DNA of 64,000 nucleotides from Salinivirgaceae bacterium (GTDB taxonomy: Bacteria > Bacteroidota > Bacteroidia > Bacteroidales > Salinivirgaceae). Under the pieces are notes generated by a model. The model did no database searches, had not been told where the DNA came from, and was given only the letters and a program-made list of their open reading frames with translations. Positions 35,981 to 46,390 of this stretch are shown here, piece after piece; position 1 is the first letter of the stretch, and every line of letters starts with the position of its first letter. The translations under genes and the position numbers were made by a program. The stretch is from positions 1 to 64,000 of the forward strand of contig JAQICA010000028.1 of assembly GCA_027858775.1 (NCBI GenBank), written 5' to 3'.

Positions 35981-36922
35981 ATGAGGGATTGTTTACTCGT
36001 TTTTTTGTTTATGTCAGTTGGGATTTATTCTGCTGCACAACAGGGGATTAATAGCGATTATTATAAATATGGCGCCTCGCCTTCCGCTCTGCCAGAATAC
36101 CTGTTAAATGCTACAGGAGATTCGCCTGTCTATTTAGGTATTTCTGATCCTGATGTCGACTCTGCCACTGGTATTGCTCAGGCATTGAAAAGGGCTGAAA
36201 CCTTGCTTTACTTATCTAATAGTGCAAAATCACGATCGTTGCATGATTATTATCTTGGTGAAGAGTATTCAGGTAGCGGAGGAACCTTTCAGTCGTTTAT
36301 TCAGCTGGATCGCATAGATTCTGTGTTTATTCCATTTACAGTTATCGACACCTTTTTTACTGGTTTCAATGAGGTTTTAATACGAATAAAGCCGGAAGAA
36401 ACACTCGATGATTTAATCAGTTTTTCCGTAGGTAGCTCATACGATATTTCGTACGAGAAATATCGTATGGAATACGAATGGGGCGGTGCTGTTGAATTTG
36501 AAGATCAAACGGATACCAGATTCTGTTTTTTTGGTGTTGATTCGAGTGCCAACACGTTGAGTGTTTTTCGGTATTCAAACCAATTTGATGTTTCCAGCAC
36601 AACTAATGATGTAACAACCTACCTGCCCACTTTACGGTATAATTATGTTGAATCTCAACCCGGCAAACAGCAATATTTTAGATATGGGCTTTGGGTGCAC
36701 TATATCGACAAGTTAATTTCGTTGATCGGTGAGGAGTCGCGAAGAGCGAATGAGCAAATTCGCAAAACAGAGGAAAATTATGGCGGCAACACTCAATTGA
36801 ATCAAGGCATTGCAGCCAATAATTTATCCTTCGTTATTAATAAAATTACATTATCTGAGGGAGAGGTTGATTTAGATATCGAAGTTGAGTTTCTGCGTGT
36901 AAATCAACATGCCGATAACTAA
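35981..36922 (+). CDS. Exported hypothetical protein
   Basis: Signal-like N-terminus MRDCLLVFLFMSVGIYSAAQ; intact 313 aa. Confidence 0.7.
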   Translation: MRDCLLVFLFMSVGIYSAAQQGINSDYYKYGASPSALPEYLLNATGDSPVYLGISDPDVDSATGIAQALKRAETLLYLSNSAKSRSLHDYYLGEEYSGSGGTFQSFIQLDRIDSVFIPFTVIDTFFTGFNEVLIRIKPEETLDDLISFSVGSSYDISYEKYRMEYEWGGAVEFEDQTDTRFCFFGVDSSANTLSVFRYSNQFDVSSTTNDVTTYLPTLRYNYVESQPGKQQYFRYGLWVHYIDKLISLIGEESRRANEQIRKTEENYGGNTQLNQGIAANNLSFVINKITLSEGEVDLDIEVEFLRVNQHADN

Positions 36923-38436
36923 GCTGACAGCTCTCGTATGGCTTTATTTATTCTTTTTATTGTTTGTTCTTTTCCTATTAATTCGATAATCGTAAATAAA
37001 TCCGGTCCCATAGCTCCTCCTACTATACAAAGGCGTAAGCCATTCATGATGGAACCAAATCCAAGTTCATTTGAATTTATAAAGTTTGAGACTTCCTCTT
37101 TTAGCGGTTCTGCTTTCCAATCTTGCTGGTCTTCTAATAAATTACCAATTGTCTTTATAGCGTCGGGAACTGCGTTCTTCCAGCGTTTTTTTACCACTTT
37201 AGGATCGTAACTGTTGGGCGATTGGTAAAAAAACCAACTTTGATCCCAAAGTTCGTGCACAAAATTGACGCGTTCCTTAATGAGGACTACAATTTTTTCA
37301 GCTTTATTGATATCTGAAGCATAACCATTTGATTGAACAATTTCATCGAATAATTTTGCCAATTCGTTATTTGGTTTTCCCTGAAGGTATTTATGGTTAA
37401 ACCACTTGGCTTTATCTGGATCAAAACGGGCTCCGGCCTTCTGAACTTTTTGCAGCTCAAAACTATTAATCAATTCGTCTAACGATAATATTTCCTGTTC
37501 TGTACCCGGGTTCCAACCGAGTAATGCAAGCATGTTTACAAATGCATCGGGAAAATATCCGTCTTCTTTGTATCCTGAAGCTACTTCGTTGTTTTCTCCT
37601 TTCCATTGTAGCGGAAAAACAGGGAAACCCATTTTTTCGCCATCACGCTTGCTTAGTTTTCCCTTGCCAGTCGGTTTTAAAATCAGAGGTAGATGAGCAA
37701 ATTCAGGCATCGAATCTGTCCAGCCAAAAGCCTTATAAAGCATCACATGAAGGGGAAGAGACGGAAGCCATTCTTCTCCTCTGATTACATGCGAAATTTG
37801 CATTAAATGATCATCAACAATATTGGCTAAATGATAGGTTGGAAGGCCGTCTGATTTAAATAAAACTTTGTCATCCAATGTGTTTGTGTTAAACGAAATA
37901 TGCCCTCGAATGATGTCGTTGATTTCTACCGTGCTGTTTTCCGGCATTTTAAACCGAACAACAAACGGTTTATTTGCTTCCAGTAGCTTGCTTACTTCGT
38001 TATCGCTTAAAGTACATGAGTTTCTCATGCGCATGCGCTCTTCCTGATTGTAAATAAATGTTCCGCCGCCTTGCTCGACTTCTTTTCGACGGTTCTCGAT
38101 TTCCTCAGGTGTGTCGAAGGCATAATATGCCCAGCCGGAGTCTATTAGCCGATCGATATTTTCTTTATAAATATTTTTCCGTTCTGACTGTCTATAGGGT
38201 TCAAAGTCTCCACCAATAGTGTAGCCTTCATCAATGGCTATCCCACACCATTTTAATGATTTTACGATGTAGTCTTCTGCACCTTTTACATATCTCCCTT
38301 GATCTGTGTCTTCGATACGTAGAATAAATTTTCCGTTGTGCTTTTTAGCAAATAGATAATTAAAAAGGGCAGTTCTTACTCCTCCTATATGCAATGGACC
38401 CGTTGGGCTTGGGGCAAATCTTACTCTTACGCTCAT
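36919..38436 (-). CDS. gltX: Glutamyl-tRNA synthetase
   Basis: RVRFAPSPTGPLHIGGVRTALFNYLFAKK; GKLSKRDGEKM. Confidence 0.95.
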   Translation of the reverse strand: MSVRVRFAPSPTGPLHIGGVRTALFNYLFAKKHNGKFILRIEDTDQGRYVKGAEDYIVKSLKWCGIAIDEGYTIGGDFEPYRQSERKNIYKENIDRLIDSGWAYYAFDTPEEIENRRKEVEQGGGTFIYNQEERMRMRNSCTLSDNEVSKLLEANKPFVVRFKMPENSTVEINDIIRGHISFNTNTLDDKVLFKSDGLPTYHLANIVDDHLMQISHVIRGEEWLPSLPLHVMLYKAFGWTDSMPEFAHLPLILKPTGKGKLSKRDGEKMGFPVFPLQWKGENNEVASGYKEDGYFPDAFVNMLALLGWNPGTEQEILSLDELINSFELQKVQKAGARFDPDKAKWFNHKYLQGKPNNELAKLFDEIVQSNGYASDINKAEKIVVLIKERVNFVHELWDQSWFFYQSPNSYDPKVVKKRWKNAVPDAIKTIGNLLEDQQDWKAEPLKEEVSNFINSNELGFGSIMNGLRLCIVGGAMGPDLFTIIELIGKEQTIKRINKAIRELSA

Positions 38437-38485
38437 ACTACTAAGTTTATTTTAGTTATTAATTGTTTGCTTTTCTACGTTTATT

Positions 38486-40858
38486 CTAATTAAAGAATTC
38501 GTCATTAAAATCTTTTCCTTGTCCTTCTGTTTGATTTCCTTTTGTTTTGCAATCTAGCTTCATATAGAAATTTTCCGGTTCGGGGAATGTGTCTTTAGGA
38601 GAGATATTGAGCGTTGAATCGGCATGCACTTTCTGCATGAATAGTCCATAAATTGGTAATGCCATGTTCGCTCCTTGTCCGAGTAATATGCCGTCGAAAT
38701 GAATGGAGCGTTCTTCCCCTCCTGTCCAAACCCCTGCTACTAGTTTAGGTACAATCCCCATAAACCAACCATCCGATTGATTGTTTGTGGTTCCGGTTTT
38801 TCCGCCAATTTCACCTTCAAGTTCATACTTGTAGCGTAGTCGAATGCTTGTGCCCTCATTTACAACAGCTTGTAGTAGGGTTATCATTAGGAAAGCAGCA
38901 TTTTCTGAAATAGCTTCATTTTTCGGTGCTTTAAATTCCTCGAGGATATTTCCATTTTTGTCTTCAATGCGCGTAATGAAAATAGGTTTTGTGTGAATTC
39001 CTTTATTCGCATAGGTTGTATATGCACTTACCATCTCGAACAAACTAAGATCTGCAGACCCTAGTGCAATTGAGGGAACTTCAGGAATCGGACTTTCAAC
39101 CCCCATTAGACGCACAATGTCAATTACTGCCTTTGGCTTGAATTGTTGCATTAGCCATGCAGAAATATTGTTTATAGAATGAGCTAATCCTGTTCTTAAA
39201 GTTACTGTTTTACGCTTAAAACGATCTGGCCCAACACTTTCAGGTGTCCATGTCTCTCCTGTTGGCAACGTGAATGTAACGGGTACGTTTGGTACTTTGT
39301 AGCATGGTGAATAGCCCTCCTGCATTGCTAATGTGTAGAGAAATGGTTTAAACGTTGAGCCTACTTGCCGTCTTCCGCCGGATATGTGGTCAAATTTAAA
39401 ATGTTTAAAATCAATTCCTCCAACATATGCTTTAATATGTCCGTTTTTTGGGTCGGCAGCCATAAACCCGCTTTGTAAAAAATGTTTGTAATACAATATG
39501 GAATCCATTGGAGTCATTGTGGTATCAGCTTCACCATTCAGTGTATAAACACGCATGTTTGTTGGTGTATTGAAGGCTTTTTCGATCTCTTTCGGTGAGG
39601 CTCCCCTACTACGCATGTTCCAGTAACGAACACAACGTTTCATTGATTGATGCATAATCGATTTAATTTGCTCTTGATCTAAATCTTCGCTGAAAGGACC
39701 TTTGCGACTATGTTTTTTCTCTTCAAAAAAGGTAGGCTGTAAATCTTTACTCATGTGTTGCCATACCGCCTCCTCAGCATAGCGTTGCATTTTAGAGTTA
39801 ATTGTAGTGTGAATTTTAAGCCCATCGGTATACAAATTGTAGGAATGGCCGTCGGGTTTGAAATTTTTGTTGCACCACCCATATACCGGATCGTCTACCC
39901 AAGAAGTTGAGTCCTGTTTAAACTTTTCAGTATTTTGATAATTTATTTCGAATGGGTTGGGTTTGTTTAATTTTAATCGTAAATACTCTCTAGCATAGGT
40001 GCCCATTCCTACGTTATGATCCTGTACTTCGAAATTTAATGCTAATGGTTTAATTCTTAGTGTGTCGTATGCCTCTTCTGAAATAAACTCGTATTTTTTC
40101 ATTTGATTTAAGACAACATTCCGGCGTTTTTGAGAACGTTCCGGATTTCGTATTGGACTGTAATACGACGGTGCTTTTAATACTCCCACAAGTGTTGCTG
40201 CCTGGTTTATATCTAGGTTTTTGGGCGTAGTGTTGAAAAATGTTTTTGCTGCGGATTTTATGCCAAAAGAGTGATTCCCAAAATATACGGTATTTAAGTA
40301 CATTACTAGAATCTCTTCTTTTGTATAGTTCTTCTCTAATTTAACGGCAGTTACCCATTCTTTAAATTTTGTAAGTCCGATGTTTGTGTAATACGATAGT
40401 TTTGAATTGTATCGGGTAGTGTCACGGGGAAAAAGGTTTTTGGCTAATTGCTGCGTAATTGTACTGCCGCCGCCTTTATTTGACCCTGTCATTAATCCAT
40501 AGAAAACACGGGCTAGTGCAATGCCATCTATTCCTGCATGTTTCTCAAAACGATAATCTTCTGTGGCAATAAGAGCATTTACAATGTTTGGTGATAGATC
40601 ATCGAAATTAATATACGTTCTTAGTTGAATATAGTAGTTGCCCATTAAAACATTATCTTCAGTATACACTTGTGAGGCAACATTATTCTCTGGGTTTTCA
40701 AGGTCTTCAAAAGTGGGCATAAACCCCACTTTCCCGCTTGCAATTAACATAAAGAGAATAGCCAACCCCAATATAGGTGCTGCTAATATGCTCCAGAATG
40801 TAATGATATATTTTAATGCTCCTTTGTGTTCTTTTTTTTCTACTTGATTTTCAGTCAT
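38486..40858 (-). CDS. Penicillin-binding protein 1A (transglycosylase/transpeptidase)
   Basis: ATEDYRFEKHAGID...GGSTITQQLAKNLF; GSTFKPFLYTLAMQ; GGKTGTTNNQSDGWF. Confidence 0.95.
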   Translation of the reverse strand: MTENQVEKKEHKGALKYIITFWSILAAPILGLAILFMLIASGKVGFMPTFEDLENPENNVASQVYTEDNVLMGNYYIQLRTYINFDDLSPNIVNALIATEDYRFEKHAGIDGIALARVFYGLMTGSNKGGGSTITQQLAKNLFPRDTTRYNSKLSYYTNIGLTKFKEWVTAVKLEKNYTKEEILVMYLNTVYFGNHSFGIKSAAKTFFNTTPKNLDINQAATLVGVLKAPSYYSPIRNPERSQKRRNVVLNQMKKYEFISEEAYDTLRIKPLALNFEVQDHNVGMGTYAREYLRLKLNKPNPFEINYQNTEKFKQDSTSWVDDPVYGWCNKNFKPDGHSYNLYTDGLKIHTTINSKMQRYAEEAVWQHMSKDLQPTFFEEKKHSRKGPFSEDLDQEQIKSIMHQSMKRCVRYWNMRSRGASPKEIEKAFNTPTNMRVYTLNGEADTTMTPMDSILYYKHFLQSGFMAADPKNGHIKAYVGGIDFKHFKFDHISGGRRQVGSTFKPFLYTLAMQEGYSPCYKVPNVPVTFTLPTGETWTPESVGPDRFKRKTVTLRTGLAHSINNISAWLMQQFKPKAVIDIVRLMGVESPIPEVPSIALGSADLSLFEMVSAYTTYANKGIHTKPIFITRIEDKNGNILEEFKAPKNEAISENAAFLMITLLQAVVNEGTSIRLRYKYELEGEIGGKTGTTNNQSDGWFMGIVPKLVAGVWTGGEERSIHFDGILLGQGANMALPIYGLFMQKVHADSTLNISPKDTFPEPENFYMKLDCKTKGNQTEGQGKDFNDEFFN

Positions 40859-41590
40859 CACCTTATGCATTTATTATTTATTTTTTCAAATCTCGCAATG
40901 TCTATCCTGTCTTTTGTTTGCTAGGATTAGTAAGTTGGAATACCCTAAATTGGCCAGTGTTTACCTACCTATTTATCCAGTCCTTCAGAGTAAATGGTTG
41001 GCCATTGGGCCCAGATCGAATAGTTCAACAGTCGCATGTAGTTTTTTTCCTAGCTGCAAAAATACACTCTTAAAGTAAATAAACCTTAATTCAACTAAAA
41101 AAACGATTGTGTTTATGATATTCGTATGTGAAATAGTAACCATTTTGTTTATTTAATCTACATAAAAGAATACTATTTTCTATGTAACCGCGAAAAGCTA
41201 TGTGAAGTAAGCTTCTCAATTCTTGTGCGCTGGCTTCTTTTTAAGCTTTATTACAGAGTGTAACAGAAAGGGGCGCGTTATCTTAGACGAACTATTTACA
41301 AGGCACACTTATTTTTGTACACTATTTTATTGTTCCTAAGGTACAGAGGGGATAGCCTTCTTTTGACTTGAAAAAAACAGTCAATTTTTGAATTATATGG
41401 GAGAAACATTTCGATTATTTCTATAAAATTTGACAGGACTAATTGTTTTCTGTTATTTTTGTGCCCGAATTGTTTATTTTAAGGCAAACACGCTTGAATA
41501 TCAAGAGGTTTTGCTTTAAGTACATAAGAATGAAGTTAATATTGTGTTGTTTTGAAGGTATTTTCAAGCCAATAAGATAAGTTTATACGT

Positions 41591-43990
41591 ATGAAGAATC
41601 TGGTTATAGTCGAGTCTCCGGCAAAGGCGAAAACAATTGAGAAATTTTTAGGTGAGGGTTATGTTGTCAAATCCAGCTACGGTCATATTCGTGATTTAGC
41701 AAAAAAAGATTTGGGAATAGATAAGGATAAAGGGTACAAACCTAAATACGTGCAGTCTGCAGATAAGAAAAATGTTATCAAAGAGTTGAAAGACGCATGT
41801 GCAAAAGCTGAAACTGTTTGGTTAGCCTCCGATGAAGATCGCGAAGGAGAAGCCTTAGCTTGGCACTTATTTGAGGTGTTGAAACTCAAAATGGATAATA
41901 CACGCAGAATCGTGTTTCACGAGATTACCCCCCATGCAATTAAGCATGCAATAGAAAATCCACGCGAAATTGATTTTAATCTGGTTAATGCACAGCAAGC
42001 CCGTAGAGTATTAGATCGATTAGTAGGTTTTGAATTGTCACCTCTTTTATGGAAGAAGGTAAAACCTTCGTTGTCTGCGGGTCGGGTTCAGTCAGTTGCG
42101 GTGCGATTGTTAGTGGAGCGCGAACGCGAAATTATTAATTTTAAACCTGAATTTTCATATAAAGTTCAAGGAGAATTTACTCACAACGGAAATCAAAAAT
42201 ATCAGCTCGATGCCCAACTAAATAAAAGGCTGCCTTCTGAAAAAGATGTTGAAGATTTTTTGAAAGCAATAGATAAACAAACTTTTTCAATTGCTTCCGT
42301 TCAAAAGAAACCGGCCAAAAAAACACCATCACCTCCTTTTACTACGTCAACATTGCAACAAGAAGCGGCCCGGAAATTTGGGTTTTCTGTATCGCAAACA
42401 ATGACATTGGCTCAGCGTTTATACGAAGCCGGGCATATTACCTACATGCGTACCGATTCTGTTAATTTGTCCAATGATGCTATTACGGCTGCTGAAACAC
42501 AAATTGTAAAGCAATTTGGAGATCAGTACCATAAAGCACGCCGATACAGCACCAAATCGAAGGGGGCTCAGGAGGCTCACGAAGCGATCCGCCCCACTTA
42601 CATGCAAAAAGAACATGTTACTATGGGAAGTGGTGAGCAGCGATTATACTCTCTCATTTGGAAAAGAACAATAGCATCACAAATGTCTGATGCTAAATTA
42701 GAAAAGACTACTGTTAATATTCCTATAGAACACGATACTAATCTTAAATTTACTGCACATGGGGAAGTGTTGCTTTTTGATGGTTTTCTCAAAGTTTATT
42801 TTGAAACTGTCGATGATAATAAAACTGAAGACCAAGCCGGCCTATTACCTCCGGTAAAAGAAAATGATGTCCTCGATTTATTAAAGAGCATTGCTACACA
42901 ACGTTTTTCGTTGCAGCCCCCACGATATACCGAGGCTAGTCTTGTGAAAAAACTCGAAGAGTTAGGGATTGGTAGACCATCAACCTATGCACCTACGATT
43001 TCTACAATTCAGAAACGTAACTATGTGGTGAAAGAGGATCGACCCGGTTTTCAGCGTACCATCAAGGAGTTTGTTCTTGAAAATTCCGATATTAATGTAT
43101 CGAAACTTCAGGAAAACTATGGGACAGAAAAAAGTAAATTGTTCCCCACAGATATTGGTATAGTTGTAAACGATTATTTGGTAGAGTATTTCGATAAGGT
43201 GATGGATTATAGCTTTACGGCCAATGTTGAAAAGGAGTTTGACAGCATCGCGGAAGGGAATCGAAAGTGGAGTGCGATGATTGATGAGTTTTATAAACCT
43301 TTCCATCAGAAAGTGTCCTATGCTGAAGAAAATTCCGAGAGAAAATCAGGAGAAAGAGTTTTAGGTGAAGACCCTAAAACCGGCAAACCTATTTTGGTTC
43401 GAATTGGTAAGTATGGACCAATTGCTCAAATTGGTCGCCCAGACGATGAAGAGAAACCTCAATTTGCTTCATTACGAAGAGAACAACACCTTGAAACCAT
43501 TACGCTGGAAGAGGCTCTTGAGTTATTCAAGCTACCGCGCGATTTGGGAGAGTTTGAGGAGAAAAAGATTTCTGTTGCAATTGGCCGTTTTGGACCATAT
43601 GTACGGCACGATGGACTCTTTGCAAGCCTTAAAAAAGAGGACGATCCGTATACTATTAAGTACGATAGGGCTGTAGAGCTTATAAAGGAAAAGCGCGAAG
43701 CAGATGCAAAAAAGATCATAAGAATTTTCGATGAAAAAGAAAAAATAAAAGTACAGAACGGAAAATATGGTCCATACATCACACATAAAAGGAAAAACTA
43801 TCGTGTTCCTAAAACCGTTGATCCGACAAAATTATCCTACGATGATTGTCTCGAATTAATTGAGAAGTCACAAAAAGGAAAGACGTCTAAAGGGGCTAAG
43901 GCTGCTTCAGCAAAAGCTAAAAAATCCGATAAAACGTCAACCAAAACCACCACAAAAAAGACTGCGAAAACAAAGAAAACAAAAAAGTAG
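41591..43990 (+). CDS. topA: DNA topoisomerase I with Lys-rich C-terminal tail
   Basis: MKNLVIVESPAKAKTIEKFLG; DREGEALAWHL; ITYMRTDSVNLS; tail KKSDKTSTKTTTKKTAKTKKTKK. Confidence 0.97.
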   Translation: MKNLVIVESPAKAKTIEKFLGEGYVVKSSYGHIRDLAKKDLGIDKDKGYKPKYVQSADKKNVIKELKDACAKAETVWLASDEDREGEALAWHLFEVLKLKMDNTRRIVFHEITPHAIKHAIENPREIDFNLVNAQQARRVLDRLVGFELSPLLWKKVKPSLSAGRVQSVAVRLLVEREREIINFKPEFSYKVQGEFTHNGNQKYQLDAQLNKRLPSEKDVEDFLKAIDKQTFSIASVQKKPAKKTPSPPFTTSTLQQEAARKFGFSVSQTMTLAQRLYEAGHITYMRTDSVNLSNDAITAAETQIVKQFGDQYHKARRYSTKSKGAQEAHEAIRPTYMQKEHVTMGSGEQRLYSLIWKRTIASQMSDAKLEKTTVNIPIEHDTNLKFTAHGEVLLFDGFLKVYFETVDDNKTEDQAGLLPPVKENDVLDLLKSIATQRFSLQPPRYTEASLVKKLEELGIGRPSTYAPTISTIQKRNYVVKEDRPGFQRTIKEFVLENSDINVSKLQENYGTEKSKLFPTDIGIVVNDYLVEYFDKVMDYSFTANVEKEFDSIAEGNRKWSAMIDEFYKPFHQKVSYAEENSERKSGERVLGEDPKTGKPILVRIGKYGPIAQIGRPDDEEKPQFASLRREQHLETITLEEALELFKLPRDLGEFEEKKISVAIGRFGPYVRHDGLFASLKKEDDPYTIKYDRAVELIKEKREADAKKIIRIFDEKEKIKVQNGKYGPYITHKRKNYRVPKTVDPTKLSYDDCLELIEKSQKGKTSKGAKAASAKAKKSDKTSTKTTTKKTAKTKKTKK

Positions 43991-44220
43991 TGTCCCATTT
44001 ATTAACGTAGGAAGAATCGTTAAAGGAAGTCCCGGAATTGCTTTATTTGGGCGTCACACTTTTGAATATGTGAAAGCTACCTCTTCAGTTTTACTGAGTG
44101 AGAGTGTATGTGTGAAATTTTAAAGTGCAACAGCACCAATAAATGATGAAGAAACTTTTTGCTTAGCAGATCCATTTTTCATCTAAAATCGACAATACAA
44201 ACTAGTGAAAACAAAATTAT

Positions 44221-45273
44221 ATGCAAATAGCGGAATTTTTGCGCCCTGTATCCATTGATGAGTCGTTTTCAAGGAATACAGTAGGAGGGAAGATTTGTGC
44301 CTGGGACCGAAAACAAGTGCCGGATAATTCTTTGTGGATTGTCGGCCTTAGCGATTTGCATGGAAATACTTTTGATGCCGATTTGGTACGTGAAAAGCTC
44401 TATCATATGATAGCACCCATAGGAACTACCAATATAGTTGATTTGGGAGACATTATTTCGCTTAGTGCTAAAGATCAGCGAAACGTGCTGGATGAGCTTT
44501 TCAAGCTGGCAGAGACGCGCAACTCAATAGTTGTGTTTATATCTTGCAATAACGTCGGGAAACTTCCTTTTGCTTTACAAGAAGTTTCAGGTAAGAATTC
44601 ACTGGCGTTAATTGATCGGGCATTCGATTATAGTTTTAATAGTGTCGACAAGTTCGGATTTCTCGATTTGAAGAAATTTAATGAATTTTATCTTGTAGGT
44701 AATCAGTCGTATTACACTGAAAATTTTGAGGAGCACACTAATTTTTTCGAATATCGACTTGGCCGCTTACGAGATGATATGACCGAGATTGAGCCTGTTT
44801 TTCGTGCAGTAAATAAAGTGATTTTTAATTTGCGAGCTGTTCGTTATTCCGATTTCCCCGCTGCATCGGAGCCTACTCCCAATGGAATGTACGCAGAGGA
44901 GATTTGTCGATTGGCCTGGTATGCCGGCAATAGTGATACTGTTAATGGTGTATTGCTTACCGGATTTGCTTTCCACGATAATAGACAAAGTTTGGGAGCT
45001 ATTTTAACAGCAGAGTTACTCTATCATTTTATTGAGGGAGTTAGTACACGGAAAAACGAAGATCCGGCAAAGAATCGCTCAAATTTCAAAGAATATTATG
45101 TTGAAAGCAATAAACTCCCCGATGATTTAGTTTTTTACAAGAGTAAGTTATCAGGCAAATATTGGATGAAATATGGTGATAAAGGGAAAATTATTCCCTG
45201 CACTAAAGCAGATATGGATATGGTTTTAAATAATCATGTTCCGGATCGATTGTGGAGAAATATGAATAATTAG
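44221..45273 (+). CDS. Arginase/formimidoylglutamase-fold protein, apparently lacking metal ligands
   Basis: NIVDLGDI...FISCNNVGKLPFAL...ALIDRAFDYS at positions where arginases have GGDH and DxHxD; located between topA and porP. Confidence 0.65.
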   Translation: MQIAEFLRPVSIDESFSRNTVGGKICAWDRKQVPDNSLWIVGLSDLHGNTFDADLVREKLYHMIAPIGTTNIVDLGDIISLSAKDQRNVLDELFKLAETRNSIVVFISCNNVGKLPFALQEVSGKNSLALIDRAFDYSFNSVDKFGFLDLKKFNEFYLVGNQSYYTENFEEHTNFFEYRLGRLRDDMTEIEPVFRAVNKVIFNLRAVRYSDFPAASEPTPNGMYAEEICRLAWYAGNSDTVNGVLLTGFAFHDNRQSLGAILTAELLYHFIEGVSTRKNEDPAKNRSNFKEYYVESNKLPDDLVFYKSKLSGKYWMKYGDKGKIIPCTKADMDMVLNNHVPDRLWRNMNN

Positions 45274-45445
45274 TAATAAAAAAATGTGTTATTCGAACTT
45301 GTTTTGATTATCTTCGTAAAGGTATTGTTGCTTTCTGTGGATTCGAGCAATAATAGAAAGTAATTAATTTGTTTCGTATGATGTTTTTTATTTATTTTAC
45401 CTCTTTAAAGGCCAAAGATAAAAGCAAAGTGACTAAATAGCCGGA

Positions 45446-46375
45446 ATGAGAAAAATTGTATTAATTTTATTTAGCATAATTCCAATTTTGACAATAGCAC
45501 AGAATATACCGCATGCTTCACTTTTTCAGTATAACCAAATGATGATAAACCCAGGTTATGCCGGAATGCATGATGGAATAGCGGTCAATTCACTTGTCAG
45601 AAATCAATGGATGGGCTTTGAAGGGGCTCCAAAAAATCAGAACTTTAATGTGCATATGCCTTTTAAGTTGTTTGATGCAAAACATGGGGCTGGTATAACT
45701 CTAATGAATGACGAAGCCGGATTTGAAAATAATATTTCGGTAGGTTTGAACTATGCTTTTCAGAAAGAGTTAGCAGACGGGAAGTTAGGCGTTGGGTTTG
45801 GAGCAGGTTTTTTTAATCAGTCTTTATCCAATAGTGATTGGCAAACACGTGATGATGTTGATCTTTTGCTGCCCAATGGTGATGACGAACCCATTGTTTT
45901 TGATTTGAGTTTAGGAGCATATTACAAAACAGAAAAATTATTTTTTGGTTTATCGGTAAACCATCTTACAGCACCCGAAGTAAAATATAATGATCTTGAA
46001 AATGGATATCCTTACTACCAGCGGGCAGCATTCTTAACTTTTGGTTACCGATATCAGTTAACTAACCCGCTTTTTGAAATAGAACCTTCAATGATGGTGT
46101 ATACAACAGGTTCATCTACGCAGGTTATGATAGATGGATTACTGTACTTTAAGAGCCGGTTTTGGGGTGGTTTGGGATACCGGGTAATCGATGCAGTATC
46201 GATACTTGCCGGAGCGGAAGTTTTAGACGGACTAAATGTTGGAGTAGCATATGATATACCTACATCTCAGATAGTTACTACGTCAGCAGGGTCATTCGAA
46301 TTTACGGTACAGTACATCTTTAAACTCGATATTGAAAAAGACAATCGAATATATAAAAGTGTGAGATTTTTGTAA
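45446..46375 (+). CDS. T9SS PorP/SprF-family membrane protein
   Basis: HASLFQYNQMMINPGYAGMHDGIAVNSLVRNQWMGFEGAPKNQNFNVHMPF. Confidence 0.9.
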   Translation: MRKIVLILFSIIPILTIAQNIPHASLFQYNQMMINPGYAGMHDGIAVNSLVRNQWMGFEGAPKNQNFNVHMPFKLFDAKHGAGITLMNDEAGFENNISVGLNYAFQKELADGKLGVGFGAGFFNQSLSNSDWQTRDDVDLLLPNGDDEPIVFDLSLGAYYKTEKLFFGLSVNHLTAPEVKYNDLENGYPYYQRAAFLTFGYRYQLTNPLFEIEPSMMVYTTGSSTQVMIDGLLYFKSRFWGGLGYRVIDAVSILAGAEVLDGLNVGVAYDIPTSQIVTTSAGSFEFTVQYIFKLDIEKDNRIYKSVRFL

Positions 46376-46390
46376 ATAAGGATATTAAAT

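Noticed and set aside
42380-42400. TTTTCTGTATCG similarity to the dispersed hairpin inside topA
   Set aside because: Lies in a conserved coding region without the second hairpin arm; chance match.
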